Assembly (NCBI GenBank): GCA_001936135.1
Contig: CP012816.1
Span: forward strand, 2,725,501 to 2,789,500
Source of the DNA: Saccharomycopsis fibuligera x Saccharomycopsis cf. fibuligera
Taxonomy: Eukaryota > Ascomycota > Saccharomycetes > Ascoideales > Saccharomycopsidaceae
DNA: 64,000 nucleotides
Direction of reading: 5' to 3'
The position numbers and the translations under genes were made by a program. Below the pieces are notes generated by a model that was not told where the DNA came from, searched no databases, and was given only the letters and a program-made list of their open reading frames with translations. This document shows positions 1-10,725 of this stretch, one piece after another; within the stretch, counting starts at the first letter, position 1; every line of letters begins with the position of its first letter.

Positions 1-1
1 A

Positions 2-735
2 AGCAATGATAGTGAAAGCAGCTTATTTCCTTCACTATTGGCTGCATGTATCTCTGAACCAGATATTGAATTTGAGCTATTGGTAATCAGAATCTCCAGC
101 CAAGTCAGCAAAATTTCTGTCGCCAATTTTGATCTAAGGTTAGCAGTTATAACTTTGCGTTGCAATATTCAAAAAAAATAAATGAAGCTAAAAATAGTTC
201 AAATATTAACATCAAGACAAGGTATTACCAACTCTTGGTTTCTCTCTTACATGAATCTTTACAGAAAGAAAAAAGCGGGAGAGAGGTGCACCATAGAAGA
301 GTTAGTTTGGCTGAGTAGTATTCTTTATAAAACTGCAAGGCAGTGTTATTCACTGATTATTTTTGGTTGTGGTTCATCTTTGGTGTCTTATTCAACAAAA
401 TTTAATAAACAGGTTTTGCATCATGCACCTGAAAATTTAAGTGATTTGCTTGTTTGGATAGCCAGAACTTAGAAAGAGAAAACATTTTGAAATTGTCATA
501 ACTGTCCAATATGATGCATAAATACTGCAAGGCAATTGGAAGGCTTCGCAAATATTGGTAAAGGTAAGCATCTTGTCAACAGTATCTGAGCAAGTAGTGA
601 TAAGCAGCACTAACAAATTATTTAGAAGGCATACAGGTGCAAAGTACGCCAGCAAAATTCCTTCTTGATGAAATACAGAACTCAAAATGTTCTGCAAAAT
701 ACCTGAAAGAAGTATTGAACATAGCAATAAAATAG
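2..735 (+). CDS. 3' part of an unrecognised, probably intron-containing gene (cut by window edge)
   Basis: An open frame enters at base 2 and runs to a TAA at 179-181. A good intron can be drawn there: donor GTTAGC near 137, a branch-like ATATTAAC at 203-210, and acceptor AG ending at 216. It rejoins the frame so that protein ending FDLR continues as QGITNSWFLSYM. A second clear intron has donor GTAAGC near 564, branch CACTAAC and acceptor TTTAG ending about 626. It joins a frame reading QLEGFANIGK to GIQVQSTPAKFLLDEIQ, and the last exon stops with TAG at about 735. The junction between the middle exon (217 to about 300-410) and the one near 530 is not resolved. I do not recognise the family. 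The exon reading is inference. A decayed gene is the alternative. Confidence 0.35.
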
Positions 736-1255
736 GAACTCACAAGAAATTGAATGACTAGGTATGTTTACTTTTTCTATTAGTATTCTGTCTTACAGCA
801 TGTTACTAATAAATCAGCCGCAACTTTTTGGAACCATATATGGTGCAAATTTGATGATATATATTCAAACTAAAAGATAACTTTTTTTTTTTTTTTTTTT
901 TTTTTTTTCGATTGCTGATATATCAAAAAAGTATGGGCAACGCTGATGAAGGAAAATCGTGGTGCGAAAAAGCATTCCGGTTTTCTGCCTTTGTGAATAA
1001 GCGTCTTGAAAAACAGTTTAGGGAATTTTGGTCTGAATTAATAAAACTATGTCATGTCAATTAGAGATAAAAAAGCTTTTTTTTCTTTGAGCAGCGAATG
1101 AATAATTGCCCGTTTCTACAAACGTCAAAACTCGCTCAAACATAACACATAAAGAATATATATAGCAGTAATAAGTGTAAGTTATAAGGTAAAACAATCA
1201 ACGTCGTACATCGTAATCTATATATAATAATAAAACCTACTGATGACCTTTTTGC
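736..1255. other. Intergenic, nothing recognised
   Basis: AT-rich spacer between two convergent genes. It holds a T run of about 27 bases at 882-908. No convincing ORF or RNA gene is seen. Confidence 0.6.
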
Positions 1256-3151
1256 TTAAAAATTCTTCAATTTGTACTCATCATCAACCTTTTCAATTTT
1301 ACCTTCACCCAATAAGCGTTCAAACATATCCTGAGGAACCCAGCCACCAGTGGCAGCAAAAGGTTTCTTCATCAAGTCTTTCTGATACTCAACAAATGAC
1401 TTTTCAAAATATTTAATTTCTGATTCAGTCCAGCTTATTGGATATTTTTTTGAACCATCATCTTTCACAAGATCGCTTTGAAGATAAGCATCCCAGTTGT
1501 GCTTAATTTTGAGTAAAGCTTCTTCCACAAACAAGTAATCACTGTCAGTCTTAGCTTGTAATGCTCTAGTATACGGTGATTTCAATTCCTTAATGTATGG
1601 TGACACGGAGGCAATCAAATCCTTATTATTATTGTTCAAGGCTAATTCCCACAAAAATTGGTTTCTAGTTCTCATGTACATCAAACTGTATTGATATTTT
1701 TCCATGTCTGGCAAAGATTCAAAGTTGTCGATTTCCTTCAAGTTGTACACTTTGTAGCCCTCATAGTTTATAAAGTCCGGAGAAGCTGTGTAAATAAATG
1801 GCTTGATTGTAGTGTTTTCAAAATCAATGAACGTTAGCTGACCATCTTTGCCAACAATGACGTTCAATGGATCAATATCAGGGTTGTGTAACCGTGGTGC
1901 AAATAAATTTTCCACGTTTGGAATAGCAGACGATTTTTCATTAATCAAAAATGGGGAGAGCTTTCCAAGCTTTTCGTACACACCGATTGCGTCCTTCAAT
2001 AATTCAGGGTCCTCGACCTTGTTCGCAGCATCAGCATCGCTTAGGCCAAGTCTAGTTCTCAAGCTTTCTACTTCCATATTAGCAGCGTTTTCAACAACTT
2101 TGTGTGGTTCGTTAGCATCAACTGGGCCAAGTAATGGGTTAAATTGTTCTGGTTTCAAGTGTGCTTTGTGTCTCCAAAGGTTTCTGTCAGTAGATAAACC
2201 GATTCTCCATCTGTTCTTCAATTTTTCGTCGGTCTCACCGCTATAAGGCTCTCCTTTCATTTGCAATGGGGCACTGACGTCATCATAAAAGTATAAAGAG
2301 CCATAGTAGTTGAAAGTAACAGACAAAAGTTTCTTTTGGAAGTCTGATAGCGGCTCAATAACCTCGTTCAAAATTTCTTTATGCTTTGGGTCAGACTCTT
2401 CAACTGCTGGATTCCATTTCTTCATTAACAAATCACCTTCAACGTATTCCATCAAAATGTAAGGGGATCTAAGCGGATTTAAGGAATGTATACCATAACT
2501 GATAACCTTAGGAACTTTTAAACCAAGCTTGTATCTGGCAAAATCAAGGGTAGCTGCTTCACTTTGAATCTGTCTAGATGTAGCATATTCTGTCAACAAC
2601 TTGTAAGGTATTCTCAAAACAAAAGCTCTACCGGTGCTAAATTCAATTTTATAAACCCTGTTATGCTTGCCTTCGTGAATACTGGTCATTGTTTTAACCA
2701 CCACTTTTTCATCAGATTTGAGTTCATCACCGAGCAAAATTTTCAAGTTTTCTTTGAAGAAAACAGTGTTGTCTGGGTTTTTCACCGGCTTTGACAACGC
2801 TTCTCCTGATTCATCAGATTTTGCAATTTTGTATAATTCGTGCACGACTTCATTTAAGCCCTGAATAGAAAAGCTAGTAAATCTTTTTTCTTTTTCTTGC
2901 TTGTCATTCTTGAGCCAAGTACCCCAAGTGTATTTAAAAAACATGTCTCTTTCTGGATCATTTTCTTCCGAAAGTTTGGTAAATACTGGTTTGACTTCAT
3001 CTTCTGATTTCAATGTACTGTAGTTCTTGACAATAGTGGTACTGAATGGTTTGGAGAACATGGCAATTGATGCGGAGGCAGCTAATTGTTTTGTACAAAT
3101 GCTAGTGGCCAACCTAGCTCTAGCGGACTTTGCCACTGTTTGTCTAAACAT
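1256..3151 (-). CDS. AIM9: Aim9-like mitochondrial APH/choline-kinase-fold protein
   Basis: 631 residues from ATG at 3151, close to the length of S. cerevisiae Aim9. The first ~45 residues are rich in Arg, Ser and Ala with few acids (starts MFRQTVAKSARARLATS), a typical mitochondrial presequence. A phosphotransferase (APH) fold follows: an N-lobe region with VFLRIPYK-like strands around 180-190 (here FVLRIPYKL), a hinge YILMEYVEGD near 225, the catalytic-loop motif LHNPDIDPLNVI near 420, and the metal-binding IDFENTTIKP near 440. These are the Brenner and DFG-like motifs of aminoglycoside-phosphotransferase relatives. Family knowledge: Aim9 is mitochondrial and its loss disturbs mitochondrial genome inheritance. 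Its substrate is unknown. Single exon, no disruption seen. Confidence 0.88.
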   Translation of the reverse strand: MFRQTVAKSARARLATSICTKQLAASASIAMFSKPFSTTIVKNYSTLKSEDEVKPVFTKLSEENDPERDMFFKYTWGTWLKNDKQEKEKRFTSFSIQGLNEVVHELYKIAKSDESGEALSKPVKNPDNTVFFKENLKILLGDELKSDEKVVVKTMTSIHEGKHNRVYKIEFSTGRAFVLRIPYKLLTEYATSRQIQSEAATLDFARYKLGLKVPKVISYGIHSLNPLRSPYILMEYVEGDLLMKKWNPAVEESDPKHKEILNEVIEPLSDFQKKLLSVTFNYYGSLYFYDDVSAPLQMKGEPYSGETDEKLKNRWRIGLSTDRNLWRHKAHLKPEQFNPLLGPVDANEPHKVVENAANMEVESLRTRLGLSDADAANKVEDPELLKDAIGVYEKLGKLSPFLINEKSSAIPNVENLFAPRLHNPDIDPLNVIVGKDGQLTFIDFENTTIKPFIYTASPDFINYEGYKVYNLKEIDNFESLPDMEKYQYSLMYMRTRNQFLWELALNNNNKDLIASVSPYIKELKSPYTRALQAKTDSDYLFVEEALLKIKHNWDAYLQSDLVKDDGSKKYPISWTESEIKYFEKSFVEYQKDLMKKPFAATGGWVPQDMFERLLGEGKIEKVDDEYKLKNF

Positions 3152-3761
3152 GATGAGTTGTTCGACAAATAATAATGTTGTTCAAGCAAGTCGGTACAAA
3201 ACGTTGACAATCATATAAAGCTCAATAATGAACAAAGTTTTTAAGGATTTCACGCATTAATAATAATTTGCTGAAATTTTTCACAAAATTATGAGCGCGC
3301 AAAGAATGAAAATTAAAAAAAAGAAGACTTCTCGGGCACTCCGTACCTTTTTGAGATGATAGAGACAAATAACACTGCAAATTGTAAGTACAGAAGTCAA
3401 TACATGTATTTCTGTTTTGATGCATCTAAGACGCCTTCTTTTATATTGGCTGTAACGGTATACTTTTTGAACCATCAACATTGTGCTCAAACAAGGACAA
3501 AAAAAAAAAAAAAAAAAAAAATTAACTGAAATAAAAGTATAATATTTGAACTAAGCAAATAAACCAATCGCTAAAACCCAAAAATTTTGTAGATAATCTA
3601 GAAAATAAAAACCAAAATATGTACATAAGCTCACTCAAATAAAAGTAAATACAAGGAGTCAATGGATAATGACATGCTATAAGCGCCATAGCACGCGAAG
3701 AAGTATAAATATGACAGAGAAAAAAATCTATAATACAATGCAGCCATTTTAGTTGGGCAGC
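3152..3761. other. Intergenic between AIM9 and the PPR gene
   Basis: Both flanking genes are on the minus strand, so this is the AIM9 promoter and the PPR gene 3' region. It has an A run at 3499-3521. No supported gene. Confidence 0.6.
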
Positions 3762-5843
3762 TTAGGACCGTTTTTTCTTCAACAATCTATCAATTAAATA
3801 AACGGGTTCCAACAAGTTTTTCTTATATCTCAATAACAACCTTCTTTGCCTAACATCTTCCGGTTCTTCTTTTTCCAAATCCAACTTGTGGAACTCATCC
3901 TCATTCATTGTCAAATCGTCAATCAAATATTGTGTGTACTTCACAGTATTCAATAAAATACCTTTAACTAGCATCAATTCTCTATCTGAAGGTCTTGTAT
4001 CATTTTGGAATAAATCAGTGAAACTGTTTGAAGTACGTAAAAATTTAGTGCACTGAAGGAAAACCTCATGATTTTTCTCAAAAGGAAGTTGCAAGTTGAA
4101 AAGAGCGCCCAAGTAGGCATGAAAAATGTATGGGTCAAATTCTTGGTTCTCGAAAGACAAAATCTTTTCCTTACTAAGATTGGAAATTTCATAGAAAAAT
4201 TTAAGATTGGCGCGGCGCTTTTTTTCAATAAACAATTGTTTAGAATGTCCGGTTTCACCAATAAACCTCTTTTCATTGAAAACCTGTTCATTGAGATGGA
4301 AAACCTGTGTACCGTATGCTTTATATAATCTCGCCAATATGTAGTTGTTCTCAGATTGCAATAAAGACTTAATAAACGCACTCGCCTTGTCTTTGTCTTC
4401 GAAATTGTCTTCAGCAGCTTTAAGAATAGAAACCAATTCGGCTTTCAAAACGGTGCCCGCTTGCGTTACCTTAACGGTCTTTTCCTTGATATTTAACCAC
4501 TCTTTTATGAAAACAAAATCTAGTGCTTTTGGATTGGTAACAGTGATTTTCCCCAAAGCCTCATTTCCAAAAGCTTCGGATACTGAATTAATCAACTTCA
4601 CCAAGGCAGTCAAAACAGGTCTGTTAGGCAAATATTTATTCTTATTAGGTTCTTCTAGTAGTCTGTTCACATTGTTACCATTGTTTGTACTCTCTATATC
4701 AAAGATTTTGCCAGAAATTTCCTTAAAATTGTATTTTTCCAAATTAACAAAGTGTTCAAATAAACGATAGGTTACCAACTTCCTTGGGTCATCTTGTGAT
4801 TTAATTCTTGTAGCAGCATTAGCAAAGCTAATCAATAATTTTAAATCAATCTTAAAAATCTTTGCAGTTTGACCAACTCTAACGCAAGAAAGTGATCTTT
4901 CAGAAACGGAATCCAATAGCTTGTCAAAAAGCAACACATATTGCTCTTGATCTTGTATATGTCTAAGACTGCTTAGCATAATGGTGTAGGTGAGATTATC
5001 AGCGGAATGAGGACCACTATAAGTCAAGCTTTCAAAAACTTTCCAAGCATAGTGCTGATTTTCGGGTACAGTATTAGTTAATGCAGACAATGCAGAGTTA
5101 ATGTGGATAACAGAAACACTGATAACACTCTTGCCGTCAGCCTCCTGCTTCCGCTTAGATCTGTATTGGGAAACTAAGTCGTGATACGACGTGTACAATT
5201 TTTCAACTTGATTTTTGGATAACGGTTCCCTCAGCTTTGCAAATCCATTGAACAAGATTGTATATGTATGTTCATTGCATGGCACATGCCATTTTTTTCT
5301 CCAATTGATTAATTTGAATGCCATGCTGTAGTTCATAGAGTTCAAGTAATACTCCAAAATATGATTCATACCCACGACACCGTTATTTTTAGCGAGTTTG
5401 CATAACAAAAGGGCTTTCATATGATGCCCCTTCTTCAACATTTTCAAAACATCTCGTTCAACAACATATGAATCTTTCAACTGGAAGCCGCTGGTACCCA
5501 AGTAATTATACATCATCCTGAGATCAGACAGCTGTAGTAGCGCAATAGCATCACCGGAGATATCTTCATTGGTTTGCAATTCTGATACACCCCTTTGCTG
5601 CACAAGATGCTTAAACTTTTGATCACTATATGGTTTCATTCTTTGCTCTCTAATTTTGAGTTTTTGGCGTTCTAGCTTCTCTCTTTCTTCTCGTAATGAT
5701 AATGGCCGGACATCATGAGTACGTTGAAAAATACCAATCTTAGCCTTCACTTTGCCATAAACAATTAAAGAGGTAGCAAATGATCGTACCAACCATGGTG
5801 TGGTGCGGCAAACAGGCGTGTTTCTCACTACTACTCGAATCAT
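3762..5843 (-). CDS. Mitochondrial pentatricopeptide-type protein
   Basis: 693 residues from ATG at 5843. The N-terminus (MIRVVVRNTPVCRTTPWLVRSFATS) is basic and Ser/Thr-rich with no acids, as in a mitochondrial presequence. A highly charged helix follows at ~45-75. From about 110 the protein is a run of helical pairs, including NEHTYTILFNGFAK near 195 and DNLTYTIMLSSLRH near 285. These look like PPR motifs, which read (x)TYTxLxxGxx. Such proteins bind organellar RNA and act in processing, stability or translation of mitochondrial transcripts, or with the mitoribosome. The size and layout resemble S. cerevisiae YER077C/Mrx1 or Msc6, but I cannot choose between them, so no symbol is given. It lies head-to-head with CSN1 across about 300 bases. 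Confidence 0.7.
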   Translation of the reverse strand: MIRVVVRNTPVCRTTPWLVRSFATSLIVYGKVKAKIGIFQRTHDVRPLSLREEREKLERQKLKIREQRMKPYSDQKFKHLVQQRGVSELQTNEDISGDAIALLQLSDLRMMYNYLGTSGFQLKDSYVVERDVLKMLKKGHHMKALLLCKLAKNNGVVGMNHILEYYLNSMNYSMAFKLINWRKKWHVPCNEHTYTILFNGFAKLREPLSKNQVEKLYTSYHDLVSQYRSKRKQEADGKSVISVSVIHINSALSALTNTVPENQHYAWKVFESLTYSGPHSADNLTYTIMLSSLRHIQDQEQYVLLFDKLLDSVSERSLSCVRVGQTAKIFKIDLKLLISFANAATRIKSQDDPRKLVTYRLFEHFVNLEKYNFKEISGKIFDIESTNNGNNVNRLLEEPNKNKYLPNRPVLTALVKLINSVSEAFGNEALGKITVTNPKALDFVFIKEWLNIKEKTVKVTQAGTVLKAELVSILKAAEDNFEDKDKASAFIKSLLQSENNYILARLYKAYGTQVFHLNEQVFNEKRFIGETGHSKQLFIEKKRRANLKFFYEISNLSKEKILSFENQEFDPYIFHAYLGALFNLQLPFEKNHEVFLQCTKFLRTSNSFTDLFQNDTRPSDRELMLVKGILLNTVKYTQYLIDDLTMNEDEFHKLDLEKEEPEDVRQRRLLLRYKKNLLEPVYLIDRLLKKKRS

Positions 5844-6150
5844 ATCTGGCGGATTAGGAATGTGATGCTGTTACTGCCAGTTCTACTGTATGTTTTGACT
5901 TGTGTGAAGCAATGAGCTTTGCTATATATACAGAAAAAATAAAAAAAAATCTTTTTCTCGGAGACGTCAGGAGCATCGCTGTGCGCGTAGTAAGAGGCAC
6001 GGCGCACCTTCGCAGCCAAAACAAAGACTGTTCATCATCATCAATTCCAGCCGCCATTAACAAACTTTAACAGTCTTCAACAGCCATCACTCCACGACAA
6101 CTAACAGCGCTGACAGAAGCTATAGCCGCATACAAAGATCACCAGCCATA

Positions 6151-7676
6151 ATGGCAACCAGTAGGTAGTTTAATTGAAGTTTTTGATATCTTTATCGTTT
6201 GCTGAGTCTACTAACAGTTGAACCCTAGATACAAACACTCTGTTAGCTGATGGTGTCAGCTATTATATCAAAGAATATGATGGTAAGTAAGATAGTTTTA
6301 TTTTTGCTAGTATTAAGAAAAAAGGAAAAGCGCTAACAGCTCTTGAAGCAATCCCTAGAATAGAGGCACTTTACCATATTGTCGCAAACTCTGACGATCT
6401 AAAATATGAAGCGGCAAGTGCTGGGCTCAAATTGATCAATGAACACAAATATGGAATTGGGTACTTCAAGACATTCAACAAAATAATAGCAAATGGAAAT
6501 GGTACCATGGGAACATCTCCTGAGGACTTTTTAAGAGAGTTAGAGCAAGGAGCCGAAAAAAGTGTAAAAGAATATCAGGACAGGCTTGACCTTCTTACAG
6601 AAACATTACGCTCCGAGGAAGGAAATGATGATGAGGAAGATCATGAGTATATGTCAGAATTTATAGCAGCAGCAAAAGAGCTAAGAGATTGCAGTTTTCG
6701 ATTGTCAATTTTATATTTGGCTAATAATGAATATACAAATGCGTTCGCCACTCTCAATATTTTGGCTCCACACTATCCTGGGTCTGAGTATACTTTCAGA
6801 GACTACGAACGGCTATGCTTTATTTCCTATATTTCAAAGCGCTTTGAGAAATTTGATGGTCTAAAAAGCAAATTTGACGATTTATGCGCAAGCACTAAGA
6901 AGTATAAAACGCGTATAATTCAAGAGGAAGCGATCAGTTTTTGGAAAATTAGATGGTCTATTTTGATGGCTAATTTCCAATTAGAGCGTTACGAAAGTGT
7001 GAAGAAGCTATTTATCAAGCTAATTAAGGCAGAACCTCTTGAAGGTGTGAGTGCATTAGAGGTTTTGAATAACAGTCTAAGATCAAAAGCAGATATAGAT
7101 TATGAATACAATTGTGATAACTATTTCACAATGCGTGATGTGTTGTTTGCTGTTATTTTTTCTTCACTTGCATCAAGTAGCGATAAGGATATAAAAACTT
7201 TCACCAAAAATGAGGTGCTTGAATCTTTCTTTGAAGAGAATCCGGTGGTACTAAATTACGTTCAATCATTGATGCAAAAGAAATTTTCTGATATTACAAA
7301 GTGGCAAACGAAAATTGAAAATGACTTGGTCAAATACAACTATAATATCAGCCTAGCAAACTGGAACCACATAAAGCAGATGATTAGATTGAGACTATTC
7401 TTGTTTTACTTTTCATTCATTGATAAAGTAGAGGTGAAAGATATGGCCAACAGACTTCATATTGCCGAATCTGAGCTTTTCAACGAGGTGCTTGAGCTCA
7501 TACAGATTTTGAATCTAAACATAACATATGATCCAATTCAAGAGGCATTTGTTAACTCAGATAAAGAAATGATGCGCCAGTGCGAAGATTTTAGCGTTGT
7601 ACACGCGAAGCTAAAGGCTGATGGTGAGAGCACCATAATGCAATCTCTTGTGCTAAGAGGGTTGTCTGAAAAATAA
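6151..7676 (+). CDS. CSN1: COP9 signalosome subunit 1 (two short introns)
   Basis: Three exons: 6151-6160, 6229-6282 and 6349-7676, giving 463 codons plus stop in frame. Intron 1 (68 bases) has donor GTAGGT, branch CTACTAAC and acceptor CCCTAG. Intron 2 (66 bases) has donor GTAAGT, branch CGCTAAC and acceptor GAAG. The spliced N-terminus reads YYIKEYDAIPRIEALYHI, matching the (Y)xxxYxGxxRIxRLxxIA signature of CSN1/GPS1. The body is a TPR-like helical repeat region. The C-terminus (about 330-430) is a PCI domain with FYFSFIDKVEVKDMANRL near 370. Family knowledge: CSN1 is a scaffold subunit of the complex that removes Nedd8 from cullins. S. cerevisiae has only the diverged Pci8, so this points to a yeast outside that genus. 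The Rpn7 proteasome subunit is the nearest alternative, but the N-terminal signature favours CSN1. Confidence 0.82.
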
Positions 7677-8139
7677 ATAGGGATAGCCAGAACTAATGAA
7701 AGCCATATTCTATTTGACTCTCTAGTACCGTTTCACGTTCGTCTACTAATTGCTAGCAGGTTCTAAGTGTAGAAGTACGTGATCTATTAGTATCCTAAAT
7801 TGGAATTTTTTTGCAATACTTGCAGCAATCTGTCTTCCTCATTAGGAAGTATTCTCGCATGCTACTGCAGCACCAAACAATATACAAGAACAGAACTGAG
7901 CTGCACACTAATGCGGCTGAAAACAGTGGATTTAGTGCTTCTACTGCACTTTTTTAACATGTACTGCTGTGGTACTCTTTATCTTCATCATAGTTTTTTC
8001 GTCTATAAAAGGTTGTAACGGCTCAAGTTCATAAAATTAATCTCACAAATAAATCAATTATCTGTGCTTTTCTTTGCAAATAACATATTTGATATCAGCC
8101 TCTTGTGCTATTCACTCGTTTTCTGACCTTTTTAACAAA
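7677..8139. other. Intergenic, adhesin promoter
   Basis: Non-coding interval upstream of the adhesin. A possible TATA-type segment, TCTATAAAAGG, lies near 8002, about 130 bases before the ATG. An ORF of 72 codons at 7800 has no ATG or coding character and is not called. Confidence 0.5.
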
Positions 8140-10725
8140 ATGAGGTTCAACTTTCTTTCGTTCGCTTTCCTCAACTTATTATCTTTGGCTGCTGCTGAAA
8201 ATGGAGATTATAATAATAGATATGCTATCAGTAATAGCTCTGCCTGTGAGATGAAAAATTCACCATCTGGCTCTGGTTTTGACGCTATATTTTATGAGTA
8301 TCCCTTGTTTGTCGGCTATGACGAAAACTTTATCAAGTACGGTTACAGAAACAATAAAGAAGTTGCCTCAACTACTGGTGTCACTAATGTCAATTTCTAT
8401 AACAACCCAGGTAACACAAAAGCTCATAAAGGAGAAATATACGGCCAGGAAGTTTTTGTTTCCAACTTTTCTTTGCAGCTCACAGGTTACTTCTATGCTG
8501 ATCAGTCTGGTTACTACGAAGTTATTTTCACTGGTACTGATGATGGTCTTGTTATGTATATGGGTGAAGGTGCTTTTTCTTGTTGCAACAGCTCTTACAT
8601 TGATACTGCAGTTTTAAACAATGAAGTGATTTATACTACCGGGTCTATCGGAAATGGCGGAAAGGACACATTTGCTACTAGATTTATCTACCTTCAAGAA
8701 GGTTTTTACTACCCAGTAAGAATTTCTTATGTTAACATGGTCTATTGGGCTGAAATGAACCTTGTTGTTACGAAACCTGATGGGACTAATATTACAGACT
8801 TTACCAACGTTTATCAGTTTGCTGAAAATAAGCAAGATTCAGGCTCTTGCGAAGTTGTCACTCATACTACTGCACGTTCTACCACCACTGCTACCAAGAC
8901 TTGGTCCGGCAGTTATACTCATTACTCTACCACAATTTATTCCAACCCATCTTCTCCAGTGGAAGTGATTGTTGATATCCCAAGAACCACCTCTACTACC
9001 ACAACGGCTTGGACCGGTGCTGCTACATCTACTACTACAACTACGTCTGGTAAATACAGTCAGTCAATTGAAGTTATTGTCGAGATTCCAAAAGTAACGA
9101 CCATCACTACTTCTCAGTGGTCCAATTCATACCTATCAACAACTACCACTACTGCTGGTAAATATAGTGAATCATTCGATATTATTATTGAAAAGCCAAG
9201 AACTACCACTACTACCACTACTGCTTGGACTGGAACTAAGGTCTCTACTACAACCAAATATCTATCCAGTGTTAGCTCACCAGTGGAAGTAATTGTGGAA
9301 GTTCCAAAGAATACAAAAACTGTTACTGAACAATGGAGCGAATCTTATGTCTCCACCACCTCAACAACTTCTGGAAAGTATAGTGAATCTGTTGAAATTA
9401 TTGTTGAAACTCCAAAAAGTACCACTACCACCACTGAAACATGGACGGGAGCAAAAACTTCGACTACTACTTCGTACCCAGAAAATAGTTCCCTTCCAGT
9501 AGAAGTTATTATTGAAACTCCAAGGAAAACAATCACTACAACCACTTATTGGGACAGTTCTATTCTTTCCACTGAAACTTCTTTCCCTTCACAATCTTCT
9601 TCTCCAGTCATGGTAATTATTGAAAAGCCAAAGACCACCTACACTGTTACTACTAGATGGGATGAGCAATTTAGCTCCACTACTGCTACTACTGAAGGAG
9701 CTTACAATCAAACAATTGAAGTTATTATTGAGACTCCAACTTCATTGCCTATCACCACTACTACTGAAAGCTGGTCCAATTCGGTGACTTCTACTAGTAC
9801 AAAATATCCTTTTGGTGGAAATGGAACAATATCCGTGATTATTGATGTACCTTACCCAACTACGTCTTCCCCTATTTACAGTAACATCACCACCTCAAGT
9901 TTGTTTGCTAGTCTGTCTAACTCTATTGGCCGTACCTCATTGAATAACTTGACAAGTGTTGCTACTGAACTTTCTTCTCAACCTGCTGTTACTGGATCAA
10001 GTACCTCTTCCTTGCCTTTCTCATATAATGCATCTTCTTTCGTTTCTGTCCCATCTACTGAAACTACAAAGTTCTTTCCTTCCACTGCAGCAACTGCATC
10101 AACTTCAGGTAGATTATCTACCGTGACCACCGGTATATTTTCATCCTCCTCAGCCACGGTTGTAACCTTACCAATCTCTTCATCTTTATTCTCAGCTTCA
10201 TCTTCTCTTTTAAACAGTAGTACTACAGTTTCATCTTTTTTCAGTGGTTCAGAGTCAACAACTTACTTAATTTCTGCTGCTCCATCGATTGCCTCCTCAA
10301 TTAATTCTGACGCCTCATACACATCCTCTTTGTCTTCCAAAACCTCCACTTCATTGCCTTCAGAAAGCGCTATTGACTCTTCTTTCGTCTCAACTAGTAG
10401 CACTGGAGTGACTTCATCTGCTACTTTTACAGACGTTACTGTTACAGCTGTTTCTTCTCTTGACTCTACTATAATTCAAAAGTCGTCTGTCACTAAAACT
10501 GACTACACTTTTTCTACTATTGGGCATGAGAGTTTACCAATTACTGCACTTTCAACTACGCCTTCATACAACGTTTCGAGTGTTGAAATGTATTCGAGCA
10601 CCACTGATTTGTCTTCTCCATCGAACTCAGCATTGATCGAGGTCTACGAGGGAACTGGGTCAAAGGTGCTTTCCTCTGCGTCTGTACTTTTTGGTTTGCT
10701 TGCACCAGCTCTTATATTCATTTGA
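8140..10725 (+). CDS. Flocculin-like GPI-anchored cell-wall adhesin (PA14/GLEYA)
   Basis: 861 residues from the ATG at 8140. The frame extends upstream without an ATG, and only this start gives a clean signal peptide (MRFNFLSFAFLNLLSLAAA). Residues ~25-235 form a PA14/GLEYA lectin domain. It contains TGTDDGLVMYMG with the adjacent Asp134-Asp135 pair that binds calcium and sugar in Flo and Epa proteins, and YWAEMNL where GLEYA proteins have their name motif. Residues ~240-575 hold about nine Thr-rich flocculin repeats of the type TTTTxxWxxxxxSTTTT...VEVIVExP. A Ser/Thr-rich stalk follows. The last ~25 residues (SASVLFGLLAPALIFI) form a hydrophobic GPI-attachment tail. Expected role: calcium-dependent binding of cell-surface sugars at the wall. 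The gene appears intact. Confidence 0.9.
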   Translation: MRFNFLSFAFLNLLSLAAAENGDYNNRYAISNSSACEMKNSPSGSGFDAIFYEYPLFVGYDENFIKYGYRNNKEVASTTGVTNVNFYNNPGNTKAHKGEIYGQEVFVSNFSLQLTGYFYADQSGYYEVIFTGTDDGLVMYMGEGAFSCCNSSYIDTAVLNNEVIYTTGSIGNGGKDTFATRFIYLQEGFYYPVRISYVNMVYWAEMNLVVTKPDGTNITDFTNVYQFAENKQDSGSCEVVTHTTARSTTTATKTWSGSYTHYSTTIYSNPSSPVEVIVDIPRTTSTTTTAWTGAATSTTTTTSGKYSQSIEVIVEIPKVTTITTSQWSNSYLSTTTTTAGKYSESFDIIIEKPRTTTTTTTAWTGTKVSTTTKYLSSVSSPVEVIVEVPKNTKTVTEQWSESYVSTTSTTSGKYSESVEIIVETPKSTTTTTETWTGAKTSTTTSYPENSSLPVEVIIETPRKTITTTTYWDSSILSTETSFPSQSSSPVMVIIEKPKTTYTVTTRWDEQFSSTTATTEGAYNQTIEVIIETPTSLPITTTTESWSNSVTSTSTKYPFGGNGTISVIIDVPYPTTSSPIYSNITTSSLFASLSNSIGRTSLNNLTSVATELSSQPAVTGSSTSSLPFSYNASSFVSVPSTETTKFFPSTAATASTSGRLSTVTTGIFSSSSATVVTLPISSSLFSASSSLLNSSTTVSSFFSGSESTTYLISAAPSIASSINSDASYTSSLSSKTSTSLPSESAIDSSFVSTSSTGVTSSATFTDVTVTAVSSLDSTIIQKSSVTKTDYTFSTIGHESLPITALSTTPSYNVSSVEMYSSTTDLSSPSNSALIEVYEGTGSKVLSSASVLFGLLAPALIFI
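8870..9870 (+). repeat. Intragenic flocculin repeat array
   Basis: About nine diverged units of ~110-130 bases. Each encodes a Thr run, a conserved Trp (TKTWSG, TTAWTG, TSQWSN, TEQWSE, TETWTG, TTYWDS, TTRWDE, TESWSN) and a (V/I)EVI(V/I)E(T/I/K)P segment. Alternate units are more alike (AWTG versus QWSx), suggesting growth by two-unit steps. Arrays like this change length between strains. Confidence 0.85.

Noticed and set aside
930-1040. C/D snoRNA-like GCTGATGA ... CTGA
   Set aside because: No terminal stem, no proper box C purine, and no guide match to rRNA.
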